Below are positions 26,844 to 36,135 of a DNA stretch of 64,000 nt, piece after piece (the first letter of the stretch is position 1; each line of letters opens with the position of its first letter). The stretch covers positions 1 through 64,000 of the forward strand of contig JBMNGX010000005.1 of NCBI GenBank assembly GCA_050950065.1, given 5' to 3'. The notes below the pieces were generated by a model. It saw only the letters and a list, made by a program, of their open reading frames with translations, was not told where the DNA came from and made no database searches. A program made the position numbers and the translations under genes. This DNA is from JBAYOE01 sp050950065 (lineage in GTDB: Bacteria > Spirochaetota > Spirochaetia > Sphaerochaetales > Sphaerochaetaceae).

Positions 26844-27743
26844 TTGTCTAAATCTAAAATCTACAAAGGGATCAATGGATGGTCATTTCCCGATAACTTT
26901 ACGATTGAACAAGCAATGGTGTTAGCTAAAGAGGCTAACTTTGAAGGGATAGAACTAACTTTATCAAAAGAGGGAGAACTCTCTTTAGCAACAACAGAGA
27001 AAGAGGCTCTTAAAATTAAAGAGCGTTCAAAAGAGATTGGAGTTGATATTAACAGTGTTGCTACTGGTCTGTTTTGGCAATTCTCAATAACAAGCGATTT
27101 AAAACACATCAGAGAGAAAGCTGTTGGTGTTATAAAGAAAGAGATTGAACTCGCTGCCCTTTTAGGTGCTGATGGAGTTTTAGTGTGTCCTGGGGCTGTT
27201 GGAGTTGATTTCAGAGTTGATCAAGTTGTCCCTGATGCTAAAAATATTGAGTATTACACAGGTAGTGAAGTTATCTCCTACGAAGTTGCTTACGAGAGGG
27301 CTCAAAAAGCAATTGCCGATTTAGCACCTTTTGCTAAAGAGCACAACGTTGCCATCTTAGTAGAAAATATTTGGAACAAGTTTTTACTCTCTCCATTGGA
27401 GTTTAGAACATTCTTAGATGAGATTAACTCACCTTATGTTGGGATGCTTTTAGATGTGGGTAATATCATCAGCTTTGGCTATCCTGAACAGTGGATTCGT
27501 ATCCTAGGAGATAGAATTAAAAAACTCCACTTCAAAGATTACAGAAGAGCAGTTGGTACTATTGAGGGGTTTGTTGATCTGTTAGCAGGGGATGTAAATT
27601 GGCCTGAAGTTATGAACGCCTTAGATGATATAGGGTATGAAGGGTGGGCCAATGCTGAGATGACCCCCAACTATCAACACTATACAACCCAAATTATATA
27701 TAACACCTCCTTAGCGATGGATAAGATTTTAAAACGGAGTTAG
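26844..27743 (+). CDS. Sugar phosphate isomerase/epimerase-like TIM-barrel protein
   Basis: The TTG start at 26844 is supported by AAGGAG 10 bases upstream and by the good N-terminus (KIYKGINGWSFP). The 299-residue protein belongs to the AP-endonuclease-2/xylose isomerase-like TIM-barrel family. Metal-ligand positions are visible as Glu in ILVENIWN, Asp in MLLDVGN, His in KLHFKDYR and Glu in NAEMTPNY. It is coded inside the ABC operon, so it may act on the imported compound. The reaction is unknown. Confidence 0.78.
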   Translation: MSKSKIYKGINGWSFPDNFTIEQAMVLAKEANFEGIELTLSKEGELSLATTEKEALKIKERSKEIGVDINSVATGLFWQFSITSDLKHIREKAVGVIKKEIELAALLGADGVLVCPGAVGVDFRVDQVVPDAKNIEYYTGSEVISYEVAYERAQKAIADLAPFAKEHNVAILVENIWNKFLLSPLEFRTFLDEINSPYVGMLLDVGNIISFGYPEQWIRILGDRIKKLHFKDYRRAVGTIEGFVDLLAGDVNWPEVMNALDDIGYEGWANAEMTPNYQHYTTQIIYNTSLAMDKILKRS

Positions 27744-27759
27744 TGGACGGGAGCTTATT

Positions 27760-28545
27760 GTGGCAAAAAACGATAAATTAATTCTTTCTCACATTACAAA
27801 ATCATTTAGTGACGGTAAAAATCAGTTAGATGTCATTAAAGATTTTACTCACACTGTCAAAGAACAAGAGAGTGTTGTGATTTTAGGCCCATCTGGGTGT
27901 GGAAAATCGACTCTCTTAAAGATAGCTGGGGGAATTATTGATGCCTCCAGTGGTGAGATTATTTTAAATGGGGTCAATTATAAAACCCAAATTCCAAAAG
28001 AGGCTTTAAAAACCTTCGGCTTTGTTTTTCAAACTTCAAACTTACTGCACTGGCGAACAGTAGCCGGCAATTTGTTGTTTACTTTAGAAGTGATGAGACT
28101 CAAAGGAAAAGAGTGGACTGACCGTGTTGATGAGATTTTAGACATTGTTGGACTGCTACAATATAAAGAGGTGTTCCCTCACGAACTTTCGGGTGGAATG
28201 AAACAGCGTGTAGCTGTTGCTCGTGCCTTAGTTCACAACCCAGAAATTTTAATCTTAGATCAATCCTTTGGTGCTTTAGATGCTATTACCAGAAAGATGC
28301 TCTCTTTTGAGGTATTAAAAATACACCAAGCTACCAATAAAACGATGCTAATGGTCACCAATAACGTCCCAGAGGCAGTTTTACTAGCATCACGAGTTTT
28401 AGTGTTATCAAATAAGCCCACTGAGATAGTGAAAGAGATTTCAGTCGATATTCCATTTGAAGAGCGAGTTCCTGAAATATATGCCGATTCGAGGTTCTTA
28501 GAATATTGTAGTGAAATTAATAGTGTAATCAGGGATAACATGTAA
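27760..28545 (+). CDS. SsuB/TauB-type ABC ATPase (first copy)
   Basis: The 261-residue ATPase starts with GTG after a GGGAG site. It has Walker A GPSGCGKST, signature LSGGMKQRVAVARA and Walker B ILILDQSFGALDA. The Walker B is followed by Gln where the catalytic Glu normally stands (DQSFG instead of DEPFG), so this copy may be hydrolysis-impaired. The switch region reads VTNNVPEA, with Asn in place of the usual His. Both changes suggest a degenerate ATP site in a heterodimer with the second ATPase. Confidence 0.87.
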   Translation: MAKNDKLILSHITKSFSDGKNQLDVIKDFTHTVKEQESVVILGPSGCGKSTLLKIAGGIIDASSGEIILNGVNYKTQIPKEALKTFGFVFQTSNLLHWRTVAGNLLFTLEVMRLKGKEWTDRVDEILDIVGLLQYKEVFPHELSGGMKQRVAVARALVHNPEILILDQSFGALDAITRKMLSFEVLKIHQATNKTMLMVTNNVPEAVLLASRVLVLSNKPTEIVKEISVDIPFEERVPEIYADSRFLEYCSEINSVIRDNM

Positions 28546-28554
28546 GGATTTAAT

Positions 28555-29325
28555 ATGGGAACAAAAAAGAAGAAAAAAATAGAGTGGATTAATATTTTGG
28601 CTCCATTTGTGGTACTTGCCATCATAGTTGTGATACTTGAAGTTTTAGCTAAAAGTGGCAAAGTAGCTGAGTATGTTTTACCAGCACCATCAAAAGTTGT
28701 CGCAGGAACTATCAAGTCTTTTGGCAGAGCAATTTTACCCGACTTCTTGTTCTCAATTAAAATTATTTTAATTGGGTTTATAAGTGCAACTATTTTGGGT
28801 CTTTTATTAGCTGCTGTTTTTAGTCAATTCTCAATAGTAGCTAAAGCAACAAGCCCTGTGATTATTTGGTTGGTCATTACTCCAATGATTACACTAGTTC
28901 CACTAGTTCTTTTGTGGTTGGGCAATGATCCTAACGTACGGGTAATCATTGTTATATTACAAGCTTCTCCAATTATTTGTTTAAATACTTTAACAGGTCT
29001 TACCACCATTGAAACTGAGAAGAAAGAGTTAGCTCGCAGTGTTGGGGCAACTCGTTTCCAAGCGTTCATAAAAATAAACTTTATGAATGCGATGCCTCAA
29101 GTTTTCACCGGTATTAAACTTGGTTGTATTTTCTCAATTATTGGTTCAATTAGTGCTGACTTTGTGGCTAAGACTATTGGGATGGGAAATAAGATTATTC
29201 AATTTACAAAATATGTTCAAACAGATTTAGCTTATGGCTCTATTTTGCTAGTCGCTTTGTTAGGTATTGGGATGTACATGCTCATCGAAGCTATCGAGAA
29301 AAAAGTTGTAATTTGGAGAAAGTAG
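28555..29325 (+). CDS. SsuC/TauC-type ABC permease (first copy)
   Basis: The 256-residue inner-membrane protein has about six hydrophobic segments beginning near residue 11. The cytoplasmic EAA loop reads ELARSVGATRFQAFIKI, close to the family pattern. It begins 9 bases after the preceding ATPase. It is paired by position with that ATPase and by family with the second permease at 30137, probably forming a heterodimeric channel. Confidence 0.88.
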   Translation: MGTKKKKKIEWINILAPFVVLAIIVVILEVLAKSGKVAEYVLPAPSKVVAGTIKSFGRAILPDFLFSIKIILIGFISATILGLLLAAVFSQFSIVAKATSPVIIWLVITPMITLVPLVLLWLGNDPNVRVIIVILQASPIICLNTLTGLTTIETEKKELARSVGATRFQAFIKINFMNAMPQVFTGIKLGCIFSIIGSISADFVAKTIGMGNKIIQFTKYVQTDLAYGSILLVALLGIGMYMLIEAIEKKVVIWRK

Positions 29326-29326
29326 A

Positions 29327-30124
29327 ATGAAAGTACCAAAAATAGAATACGATAACGTAACAAAAATTTTCTCCACAAGGCGCCAGAAAATAACAGCAGT
29401 TCAAGATTTTTCAATCGCAATCGAAGATGGGCAGTTTGTCTCTATTGTTGGACCTTCAGGTTGTGGTAAGTCTACTGTTATTCGTCTTTTAAATGGGATT
29501 ATCCCTCCAACTTCAGGGGAGATCAAAATAGATGGCGTTCCCCACGGAAAGAAAAAGCTCTCTAAAGAGAGGCTAAAGAAGATGGGCTTTGTTTTCCAAG
29601 AGCCAAACTTACTTCCTTGGTTAACTATTAAAGAGAACGTTGCTTTACCACTAAAAGTCTTTCATATGAAAGAGAGTGAAGATTGGGAGAGGGTGGATGA
29701 GCTATTGAATATGGTTGGTCTTTATGAGACTAAAGATGCTTATCCAACAGAAGTTTCAGGGGGAATGACTCAGCGAGCTGGAGTAATTAGGGCAATGGTT
29801 CACAACCCAGAGATTCTTTTGATGGATGAACCTTTTGGATCTTTAGATGGAATTACTCAAGATGCTCTTGATATGGAAATTCTCAAAGTTTGGGAAAAAA
29901 CTAAAAAAACAATAATTTTCATTACCCACAACATCGATGAAGCAGTTTTATTGAGTGAAAAGATTTTTGTTATGGCAACTCAACCAGGGCGCTTAATTAG
30001 TATTCAGGATGTCCATTTGCCTTATCCAAGGGAATTGGAGATGAAAGAGACCCATGAGTTTATAGATTTTTCTAATATGATTACCAACCTCTTAGGAGAG
30101 TTGGAGCTAAGTATTATTAAATAG
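29327..30124 (+). CDS. SsuB/TauB-type ABC ATPase (second copy)
   Basis: The 265-residue ATPase has Walker A GPSGCGKST, Walker B ILLMDEPFGSLDG with the catalytic Glu, and switch His in ITHNIDEA. Its signature is VSGGMTQRAGVIRA. Its ATP site motifs are canonical where those of the first copy are not. It starts one base after the first permease stop (TAGAATG). Confidence 0.9.
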   Translation: MKVPKIEYDNVTKIFSTRRQKITAVQDFSIAIEDGQFVSIVGPSGCGKSTVIRLLNGIIPPTSGEIKIDGVPHGKKKLSKERLKKMGFVFQEPNLLPWLTIKENVALPLKVFHMKESEDWERVDELLNMVGLYETKDAYPTEVSGGMTQRAGVIRAMVHNPEILLMDEPFGSLDGITQDALDMEILKVWEKTKKTIIFITHNIDEAVLLSEKIFVMATQPGRLISIQDVHLPYPRELEMKETHEFIDFSNMITNLLGELELSIIK

Positions 30125-30136
30125 GAGATATGGAAG

Positions 30137-30901
30137 ATGAAAAAAGATAATCTAGATAGTAAAGTAGCTTCAATAGTTGCCCCCATTCTCCTCTTTATAA
30201 TCATATTCTTCGTATGGGAGTTAATTGTTAAGTTAAACAACATTCCAGCTTGGTTACTACCAGCACCCACAAGAATCTTTAGATCGATGGTTGTCAACTT
30301 TAAAGATTTGTGGCCCCACATTTGGATGACTTTTAGGACAATTTTAGTTGGGTATCTTATTGCAATTCCAGTTGGTATTTTACTTAGTGCTTTAGTAACA
30401 AACTTTGCCCTTTTAAGTGTTGCTTTAACCCCTTACATTCTATTATTGGTTACAACCCCTTTAATTACATTAGTGCCACTTTTAATGTTGTGGATGGGCT
30501 TTGGAATTCAAACTAGGATAGTTACAGTCTTAATCCAATCCTTTGCAATTATTAATATGAACAGTGCCACTGGATTTTTAAACGTTCCTCACATTAGACA
30601 CGAATTGATGCAAACACTTGGGGCTAACCGACTTCAAAAGTTCCGCTACATTTTACTTCCTTCAGCCCTTCCAGATGTCTTTACCGGTTTTCAACTAGCC
30701 GCTATCTTTGCAACTACTGCTTGTATTAGTGCTGAGTATGTTGGTGGAAACATGGGCTTAGGAAGTCAAATCATTAAGTATGCTCAGTTTCTAAAAACAA
30801 CTGAGTCGTTTGCCTGTATTTTCTACGTTACCATATTAGGTCTTTTCTTCTACACAGGAGTAGGTCAAATAAAAAAATGGATTATTACTTGGAAAATTTA
30901 A
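30137..30901 (+). CDS. SsuC/TauC-type ABC permease (second copy)
   Basis: The 254-residue permease has about six membrane segments and the EAA-type loop ELMQTLGANRLQKFRYI. It is only moderately similar to the first permease, so the pair probably works as a heterodimer rather than a recent duplication. It is the last gene of the operon and is followed by a strong terminator. Confidence 0.88.
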   Translation: MKKDNLDSKVASIVAPILLFIIIFFVWELIVKLNNIPAWLLPAPTRIFRSMVVNFKDLWPHIWMTFRTILVGYLIAIPVGILLSALVTNFALLSVALTPYILLLVTTPLITLVPLLMLWMGFGIQTRIVTVLIQSFAIINMNSATGFLNVPHIRHELMQTLGANRLQKFRYILLPSALPDVFTGFQLAAIFATTACISAEYVGGNMGLGSQIIKYAQFLKTTESFACIFYVTILGLFFYTGVGQIKKWIITWKI

Positions 30902-30912
30902 TCTAAGGATTA

Positions 30913-30953
30913 AAAAAAGTGGGGGTAGGAAAACTAAATCCTACCCCTTTTTA
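30913..30953 (+). terminator. Terminator of the SsuA-type ABC operon
   Basis: GGGGTAGGA (30922-30930) and TCCTACCCC (30939-30947) form a 9-base stem with A run before and TTTTT after. The A run makes it usable from both directions, and it also serves the convergent gene at 30959. Confidence 0.88.
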
Positions 30954-30958
30954 ATTCT

Positions 30959-31951
30959 TTAATCTTTAATCAAAGTGACTTTAATTGTAGAGGAGTAATC
31001 TCCTCCAATTAGGGGGGTGTTATATTCATTTATCCTTGTTATGCCAATTTCCATGTACTCTTGCCATTTGTTGGATAATGCTTTGTTTTCAATAGGGATA
31101 GTTACGGCACTATTTGTGCTAGAGAAGCTGCGCCCTGGTAGGGTAATGTAATATGGAATAGATCCTTGTCCGTTATTTTTTTCAAATCTAAATTGGTTAC
31201 TATTTTCGGGTTCGATTTTAATCTTAAAAGAGTCATTGGCGTTACTATCAATAGACATGAAAGAGACAGCTCCTACTGTTAAAACTCCACTTTTGTTGTT
31301 GTTCAGGTAAATAACATCTATACCTTCAGCTGTAGGATATTGTTCAACAAAGAAAAAGTTTTGTGGCTCACCAGAACCACTAGCTGTGGGTTTGACATAA
31401 AACGCTACGATCGGAAATGCTCTACTATCAACTATCACTCCATTGTTATCAACAAATTCAATCATAAAAAAATTAGAATAAGTTCCATATAGAGAAGTTT
31501 GGCCACCTTCAGGAGCATTGAACTTAAGTGAAATAAAATTATAGGTATTGTCGTTTTTGTAACTAACTGTATAGGCTAGAGGACTTGTAGTTGTTTCATA
31601 AGTATGATTTACATCACCTTCTGCTTCAACCTTAACTGAAAAACTAATTCTTTTAGAGCTATCCTCAGTATTAACTAGTTCAAAATTATCACCTGTTGGT
31701 ACGCTTATTCTTAAAGTCAATTCCCCATAACCAGCAGGCAAATTTTGCCAATATATTCGCCTTATACTTACTTGTCCATAAGAATTATAAACCCTATTTG
31801 AATCCCAATTTAAATCTTGGTCGTTGTTATCAAGCCAATGGTATGTTTGGTACTCAGGTAATGCGTAATTTAAGTGGTTGGCTATAATTTTTTCAGCACC
31901 CAAAAATATTAAAATTATAAGTACAAACAGAAAAGTTTTGAATTTCTTCAT
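30959..31951 (-). CDS. Secreted hypothetical protein
   Basis: I do not recognise this 330-residue protein. It has a hydrophobic N-terminal segment (residues about 6-18) and a possible signal cleavage near IIANH, so it is likely exported. The rest is rich in Asn, Ser, Thr, Tyr and alternating hydrophobic residues, which suggests beta-sandwich domains; there are no cysteines after the signal and no catalytic motif. No close operon partner is visible. A cell-envelope or surface role is possible but not shown. Confidence 0.6.
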   Translation of the reverse strand: MKKFKTFLFVLIILIFLGAEKIIANHLNYALPEYQTYHWLDNNDQDLNWDSNRVYNSYGQVSIRRIYWQNLPAGYGELTLRISVPTGDNFELVNTEDSSKRISFSVKVEAEGDVNHTYETTTSPLAYTVSYKNDNTYNFISLKFNAPEGGQTSLYGTYSNFFMIEFVDNNGVIVDSRAFPIVAFYVKPTASGSGEPQNFFFVEQYPTAEGIDVIYLNNNKSGVLTVGAVSFMSIDSNANDSFKIKIEPENSNQFRFEKNNGQGSIPYYITLPGRSFSSTNSAVTIPIENKALSNKWQEYMEIGITRINEYNTPLIGGDYSSTIKVTLIKD

Positions 31952-32009
31952 CTTTAAGATATTAAAATGAGTTCAAATTAAAGTCAATAAACCCTAGTTA
32001 TTTCTATAT

Positions 32010-32909
32010 CTAAAACACAATTGTGCTTAATAGTCCTAAGCTAAATGTTAAACAGTACAGTAAGAAAATCTTTGAAATATCACCCATAGAGGGGTCTTTT
32101 GTTTCTAAAGAGAAACCTCTTTTGTTCATATTTTTATAAATAATAAGAGAGAGAATAAAGGCTACTAAAGAAAATGGAGCTACATTTATTGGTAGGTATG
32201 AGGTAAAAGAGTATAAAATAGTGAGAACAAAAGTTGAAATAAGTTGTCCATACATAAAGATGGCAACACTTTTTTCAGAAAGAACAATTGCTAATGTTCT
32301 TCTTCCAGCTTCGGTATCAGAGAATTTATCACATCGGTTGTTAACAGATAAAATCATCCCAATGATAATCATAAAAGGGAGTGAGACTAACAAAGAGCTA
32401 AGATTTAAAGTAAGGGTATGAACATAGTAAGTTATTAAAAATAGGATAGTTCCTAAAAACCCTCCAGCAAAGATTTCCCCAAAAGGGGTACGAGAGATCG
32501 GAAAAGGACCCCCTGTATAAACATACCCAACACCCATACAGATTGCACCAATGATTATTAAATAAAAACTTGTTTTATAGGCTAAAATTAGACCTAAAAT
32601 TGCAGCTGCTAAAAATAAGATAGATGAGACAATTAAAGCCATGGTGGGATTAACATGTTCATGAACTAATACCTTAGCTTGCTCTTTGTTAAACTTTTTA
32701 TTATCTGTACCGTTTATAAAATCGAAGTAGGTGTTAAAGCCAGTAGTGCCCATATCTACAAATAAGACAGCAAACAACATAATAATAAATTTTGATAAGG
32801 AGAACGAAGTTGTTGAAATGGCAACATAGACAGAGGCACTAAGGTAGGTCCCCATACTAATAATTTTTGTCCTTATCTCTACTATGCTGTTAAATTGTCT
32901 GAAATTCAT
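32010..32909 (-). CDS. menA: MenA-like UbiA-family prenyltransferase
   Basis: The 299-residue membrane protein has 8-9 hydrophobic segments. Its first Asp-rich motif is NTYFDFINGTD and its second is NNRCDKFSDTEAGRRTLA, which matches 1,4-dihydroxy-2-naphthoate prenyltransferase closely. MenA makes demethylmenaquinone at the membrane. No other men genes lie nearby, so the pathway cannot be confirmed here; other UbiA reactions remain possible. Confidence 0.75.
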   Translation of the reverse strand: MNFRQFNSIVEIRTKIISMGTYLSASVYVAISTTSFSLSKFIIMLFAVLFVDMGTTGFNTYFDFINGTDNKKFNKEQAKVLVHEHVNPTMALIVSSILFLAAAILGLILAYKTSFYLIIIGAICMGVGYVYTGGPFPISRTPFGEIFAGGFLGTILFLITYYVHTLTLNLSSLLVSLPFMIIIGMILSVNNRCDKFSDTEAGRRTLAIVLSEKSVAIFMYGQLISTFVLTILYSFTSYLPINVAPFSLVAFILSLIIYKNMNKRGFSLETKDPSMGDISKIFLLYCLTFSLGLLSTIVF

Positions 32910-33036
32910 AAAACTACTTTATTATAAAAGGGATTTGTTAAAAAGCCCCTTTAATTATAGTTATAAAGTAGTTCTTCTTGAAAGTTGATCTCTACAAGTC
33001 TATTATAGAGAGTGTATTTAACTACTGGAGTGTGAA

Positions 33037-33756
33037 ATGCAACTAAAATATGAAACTGTATTTAGGGAATTGCAAAGTAAAATTCTCAGTGGATACTGGC
33101 CTGAAAATGCTATGATTCCAACCGAGTTTGAACTGTGTGAAGAGTACAACGTCAGTCGTATCACTGTCCGAAGAGCTTTAGAAGAGTTAGTTCGTACAGG
33201 TCTAATTAGGCGTTCTAGGGGTAAAGGCTCTTTTGTTTGTTCAACTAAGCACCTTAGTGAAACTCGCAATGCAGCAACAGATAATCTTTATGATTCAATT
33301 CTTACCAACATAAAAAACCAAATTATTGAAGATAAGTATTATGGTCCTAATACCTCATTAGCAAAAAATATGCCTCTATTGTTAAACAACGTGGATGAGG
33401 GAATTGTTAGAATTAGACTGTTAGAGTTAGTTGATGAGGTCCCACACTCTCTTAAAAGTGTTTTTGTTTCTGAATCAACTAGTAAGCTACTAGATCGAGA
33501 AGATCTAGCTAACAAACCTTTTTTAGAGGTTTATGAAAAAAGTACTAATAATAAAATTATTTCCATGAGACGTACAATCTCTGCAATAATTCCTGATGAT
33601 TATCATTGCAACTTACTTGGGGTAAAAAGGGGAACTGCGCACTTGTGGATGAAAAACACTGCATTCATCGAAGATCGAGTTCCTGTTGCAACCAGTTACA
33701 CAATCATCAATGGGAACCTTTTTGACTTTGTTGTCGATTTACAGCTCAAAAAATAA
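33037..33756 (+). CDS. GntR-family regulator (HutC/UTRA subfamily)
   Basis: The 239-residue protein has a GntR winged helix (PTEFELCEEYNVSRITVRRALEEL around 28-50) and a C-terminal UTRA ligand domain (VRIRLLELVDEVP through HLWMKNTAFIEDRVPVA). UTRA domains bind small effectors such as sugar phosphates or histidine derivatives. It stands just upstream of the acyl-CoA synthetase gene, which has its own promoter, so it may control that gene. The effector is unknown. Confidence 0.87.
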   Translation: MQLKYETVFRELQSKILSGYWPENAMIPTEFELCEEYNVSRITVRRALEELVRTGLIRRSRGKGSFVCSTKHLSETRNAATDNLYDSILTNIKNQIIEDKYYGPNTSLAKNMPLLLNNVDEGIVRIRLLELVDEVPHSLKSVFVSESTSKLLDREDLANKPFLEVYEKSTNNKIISMRRTISAIIPDDYHCNLLGVKRGTAHLWMKNTAFIEDRVPVATSYTIINGNLFDFVVDLQLKK

Positions 33757-33766
33757 TTGATTTATT

Positions 33767-33794
33767 TTGACAAAACATTTTAATGTGTTAATAT
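33767..33794 (+). promoter_or_regulatory. Promoter of the acyl-CoA synthetase gene
   Basis: TTGACA (33767-33772) and TAATAT (33789-33794) are 16 bases apart, 34 bases before the ATG, with ribosome site AGGAG. It lies right after the GntR gene. Confidence 0.6.
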
Positions 33795-33827
33795 TTCTCA
33801 CACCAAAGAGTCTAATAGGAGTGTAAG

Positions 33828-35762
33828 ATGAGAACCATTATTAGGATGCTTGAAGAATCTGCAAAAAGATACCCAAATCGCTTCTACTCTTCAATGAAAG
33901 GAGAGTCGGGATGGGAGGGGAAAACATTTGGGGATATCGATACCCTATCTAATTACTTTGCTGCTACTTTAATAGAGGATAATATAGAAATAGGCTCTAA
34001 CTTTGGCCTTTTAGCTGAAGGAAGAAGTGAGTGGATAATTGCTGAGATGGGCTTATTAAAAGCTAAAATGGTCTCAGTACCTCTTTCTATTAAGTTAACT
34101 AGTGATGAGATTGCATTTAGGTTAACTCATAGTGAAGCTAAAGGAATCATTGCCTCATCAAACACTTTAGACAACGTTTGTAAAGCTTTGGAGATGTTAG
34201 AAAAAAAACCTGTGTTGTACTACTTAGATGATAACGACGATCGTCTAAAACGTAATAGTGAAAAGTATAAGTGGACAGAGGGTAAAGACTACATCATTTG
34301 GCCAAAGATTATAAAAAGAGGGACAGAGCTTCTAAAGAAAAACAACGAGTTAGTAAAAAACAGTATCGCTGAGATAAATGAAAATGATGTAGTTAATATT
34401 TGTTACACTAGTGGTACTACAGGAAATCCAAAAGGGATTATGTTAACTCACCTTAACTATTGGTCAAATAGCCACGATGCTGTACAGCTTTTTGATCTTC
34501 CTGATGGAAAGTTAGAAACATTAGTTGTTTTACCAGTGGATCACTCATTTGCCCACACTGTTGCTATTTACACAGCCTTACTTAGAGGGATAACACTAAG
34601 TTTTGTTGATGCACGAGGAAGCAATGCTGCAATAGTTCGTAACTTCCCTAAAAACTTAGGTGAAGTTAATCCCACCTTCTTATTAACAGTTCCTTCCATA
34701 AGTGGGAATTTTATGAAGAAGATGATTAGTGGAATAAAACAAAAAGGGAAGTTTGTTGAGACAATTTTTAATAACGGTCTAGATGCTGGAATTAAACGTA
34801 ATGGTGATGGCTTTAATAAAGGCTCTTTGTTAACCCACATTAAAACATTTATCCCTTACAAACTTGCATCCATATTAGTATTTCCAAAGTTACGCCAAGT
34901 GTTTGGCAATAGAATAGAATATTGTGTTGGCGGAGGAGCTTTATTAGAAGCTCGTCAGCAACACTTCTTTGCAGCAATAGGAGTACCTGTTTATCAAGGG
35001 TACGGTTTAACAGAAGCTGCCCCAATAATTAGTTCCAACTCCCCACTAAAGTATAAATTCGGTACTAGTGGAGTAGTTGCCCCCTCTGTTACTTGTAAAA
35101 TAATGGTTGATGATACTACTGAAGCTAAAGTTAACCAAAGAGGTGAGATTGTTATCAAAGGGGATAACGTGATGAAAGGGTATTTTAAAAACCCAGAGGC
35201 AACTAAAGAGGTTCTAAGAGAGGAAGATGGAGAGACTTGGTTGTGGACGGGAGATTTAGGATACTACGATGAAGATAACTTTTTAGTGGTAACTGGAAGA
35301 GCTAAAGCCCTTTTGATAGCTAAAGATGGCGAAAAGTACTCACCTGAAGAGGTTGAAGAGGTGATGGTTAACAACGTTGATTTAATTAATCAACTCGTTG
35401 TTTATAACGATCACGACCCAATAACCACTGCCTTAGTCACCTTACAAGAAGAGGCAGTGAAAGCCCTTATAACTAAAGAGGGAATAAAAGATCAAAAAGA
35501 GCTTTATGATAGTGTTATTAAAATCCTAAAATCGTATGAAGATAAAGCTAAAGGAATTATTCCTTCTCAGTGGATTCCTAGTAGGTTCACAATAATTGAG
35601 AAAGCTTTCAGTGAAGATGATGGATTAGTAAACTCAACTATGAAACTTGTCCGTTACAAAGTGATCGAACATTACAAAGAGCGCATTGAGCAGATGTATG
35701 AAAGTGAGCAATTAAACGATCAGAAAAACTTAGAGGTATTAAAGAAACTGTTTTTTAGTTAG
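33828..35762 (+). CDS. Long-chain acyl-CoA synthetase-like AMP-binding enzyme
   Basis: The 644-residue ANL-superfamily enzyme has the ATP motif YTSGTTGNPKG near 193-203, the YGLTEAAP motif and the TGDLGYYD motif. The C-terminal region keeps a catalytic Lys candidate (STMKLVRYK). It should activate a fatty or other carboxylic acid as acyl-AMP and pass it to CoA. In spirochaetes such enzymes often serve lipid scavenging. Its stop overlaps the convergent PerR/Fur gene by 8 bases. Confidence 0.87.
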   Translation: MRTIIRMLEESAKRYPNRFYSSMKGESGWEGKTFGDIDTLSNYFAATLIEDNIEIGSNFGLLAEGRSEWIIAEMGLLKAKMVSVPLSIKLTSDEIAFRLTHSEAKGIIASSNTLDNVCKALEMLEKKPVLYYLDDNDDRLKRNSEKYKWTEGKDYIIWPKIIKRGTELLKKNNELVKNSIAEINENDVVNICYTSGTTGNPKGIMLTHLNYWSNSHDAVQLFDLPDGKLETLVVLPVDHSFAHTVAIYTALLRGITLSFVDARGSNAAIVRNFPKNLGEVNPTFLLTVPSISGNFMKKMISGIKQKGKFVETIFNNGLDAGIKRNGDGFNKGSLLTHIKTFIPYKLASILVFPKLRQVFGNRIEYCVGGGALLEARQQHFFAAIGVPVYQGYGLTEAAPIISSNSPLKYKFGTSGVVAPSVTCKIMVDDTTEAKVNQRGEIVIKGDNVMKGYFKNPEATKEVLREEDGETWLWTGDLGYYDEDNFLVVTGRAKALLIAKDGEKYSPEEVEEVMVNNVDLINQLVVYNDHDPITTALVTLQEEAVKALITKEGIKDQKELYDSVIKILKSYEDKAKGIIPSQWIPSRFTIIEKAFSEDDGLVNSTMKLVRYKVIEHYKERIEQMYESEQLNDQKNLEVLKKLFFS

Positions 35763-36135
35763 TTTGACAATCTGAGCAAATCCCTTTAAGGATTATGTCG
35801 TGCTCTTGAACTTCAAAGCCAAACTCTTTTTTAATTTCGGCATCGATTGGTTTGAAAAAATCTAAATCGATGTCGATTACTTTTTTACAGTTGAGACAGT
35901 AGAGGTGTGAGTGCTCATCATTACGGGCATCGTAGCGGGTAGAGGATGAGTCAATTGAGTCTACTTTTATAATTTTCCCTACCTCAACAAGTAGATTTAA
36001 GTTTCTATAAACAGTCCCCAAACTAATTGAGGGCATCTTCTTTTTTACATGGAGGTAGATTTGCTCAGCTGTAGGGTGAGTATCAAATGATTCTAATGTT
36101 TCATAGATCAATTCTCTTTGACGTGAATAGCGCAT
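35755..36135 (-). CDS. Fur-family metalloregulator, PerR-like
   Basis: The 126-residue protein has the Fur winged helix (HPTAEQIYLHVKKKMPSISLGTVYRNLNLL) and structural zinc cysteines in CLNC and CSDC. The HSHLYC region carries the regulatory metal ligands. The HDEHSH-type text and the peroxide-related genes a few kb away favour PerR over iron-sensing Fur, but that is inference. A palindrome suited to Fur/PerR binding lies about 90 bases upstream. Confidence 0.87.
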   Translation of the reverse strand: MRYSRQRELIYETLESFDTHPTAEQIYLHVKKKMPSISLGTVYRNLNLLVEVGKIIKVDSIDSSSTRYDARNDEHSHLYCLNCKKVIDIDLDFFKPIDAEIKKEFGFEVQEHDIILKGICSDCQTN

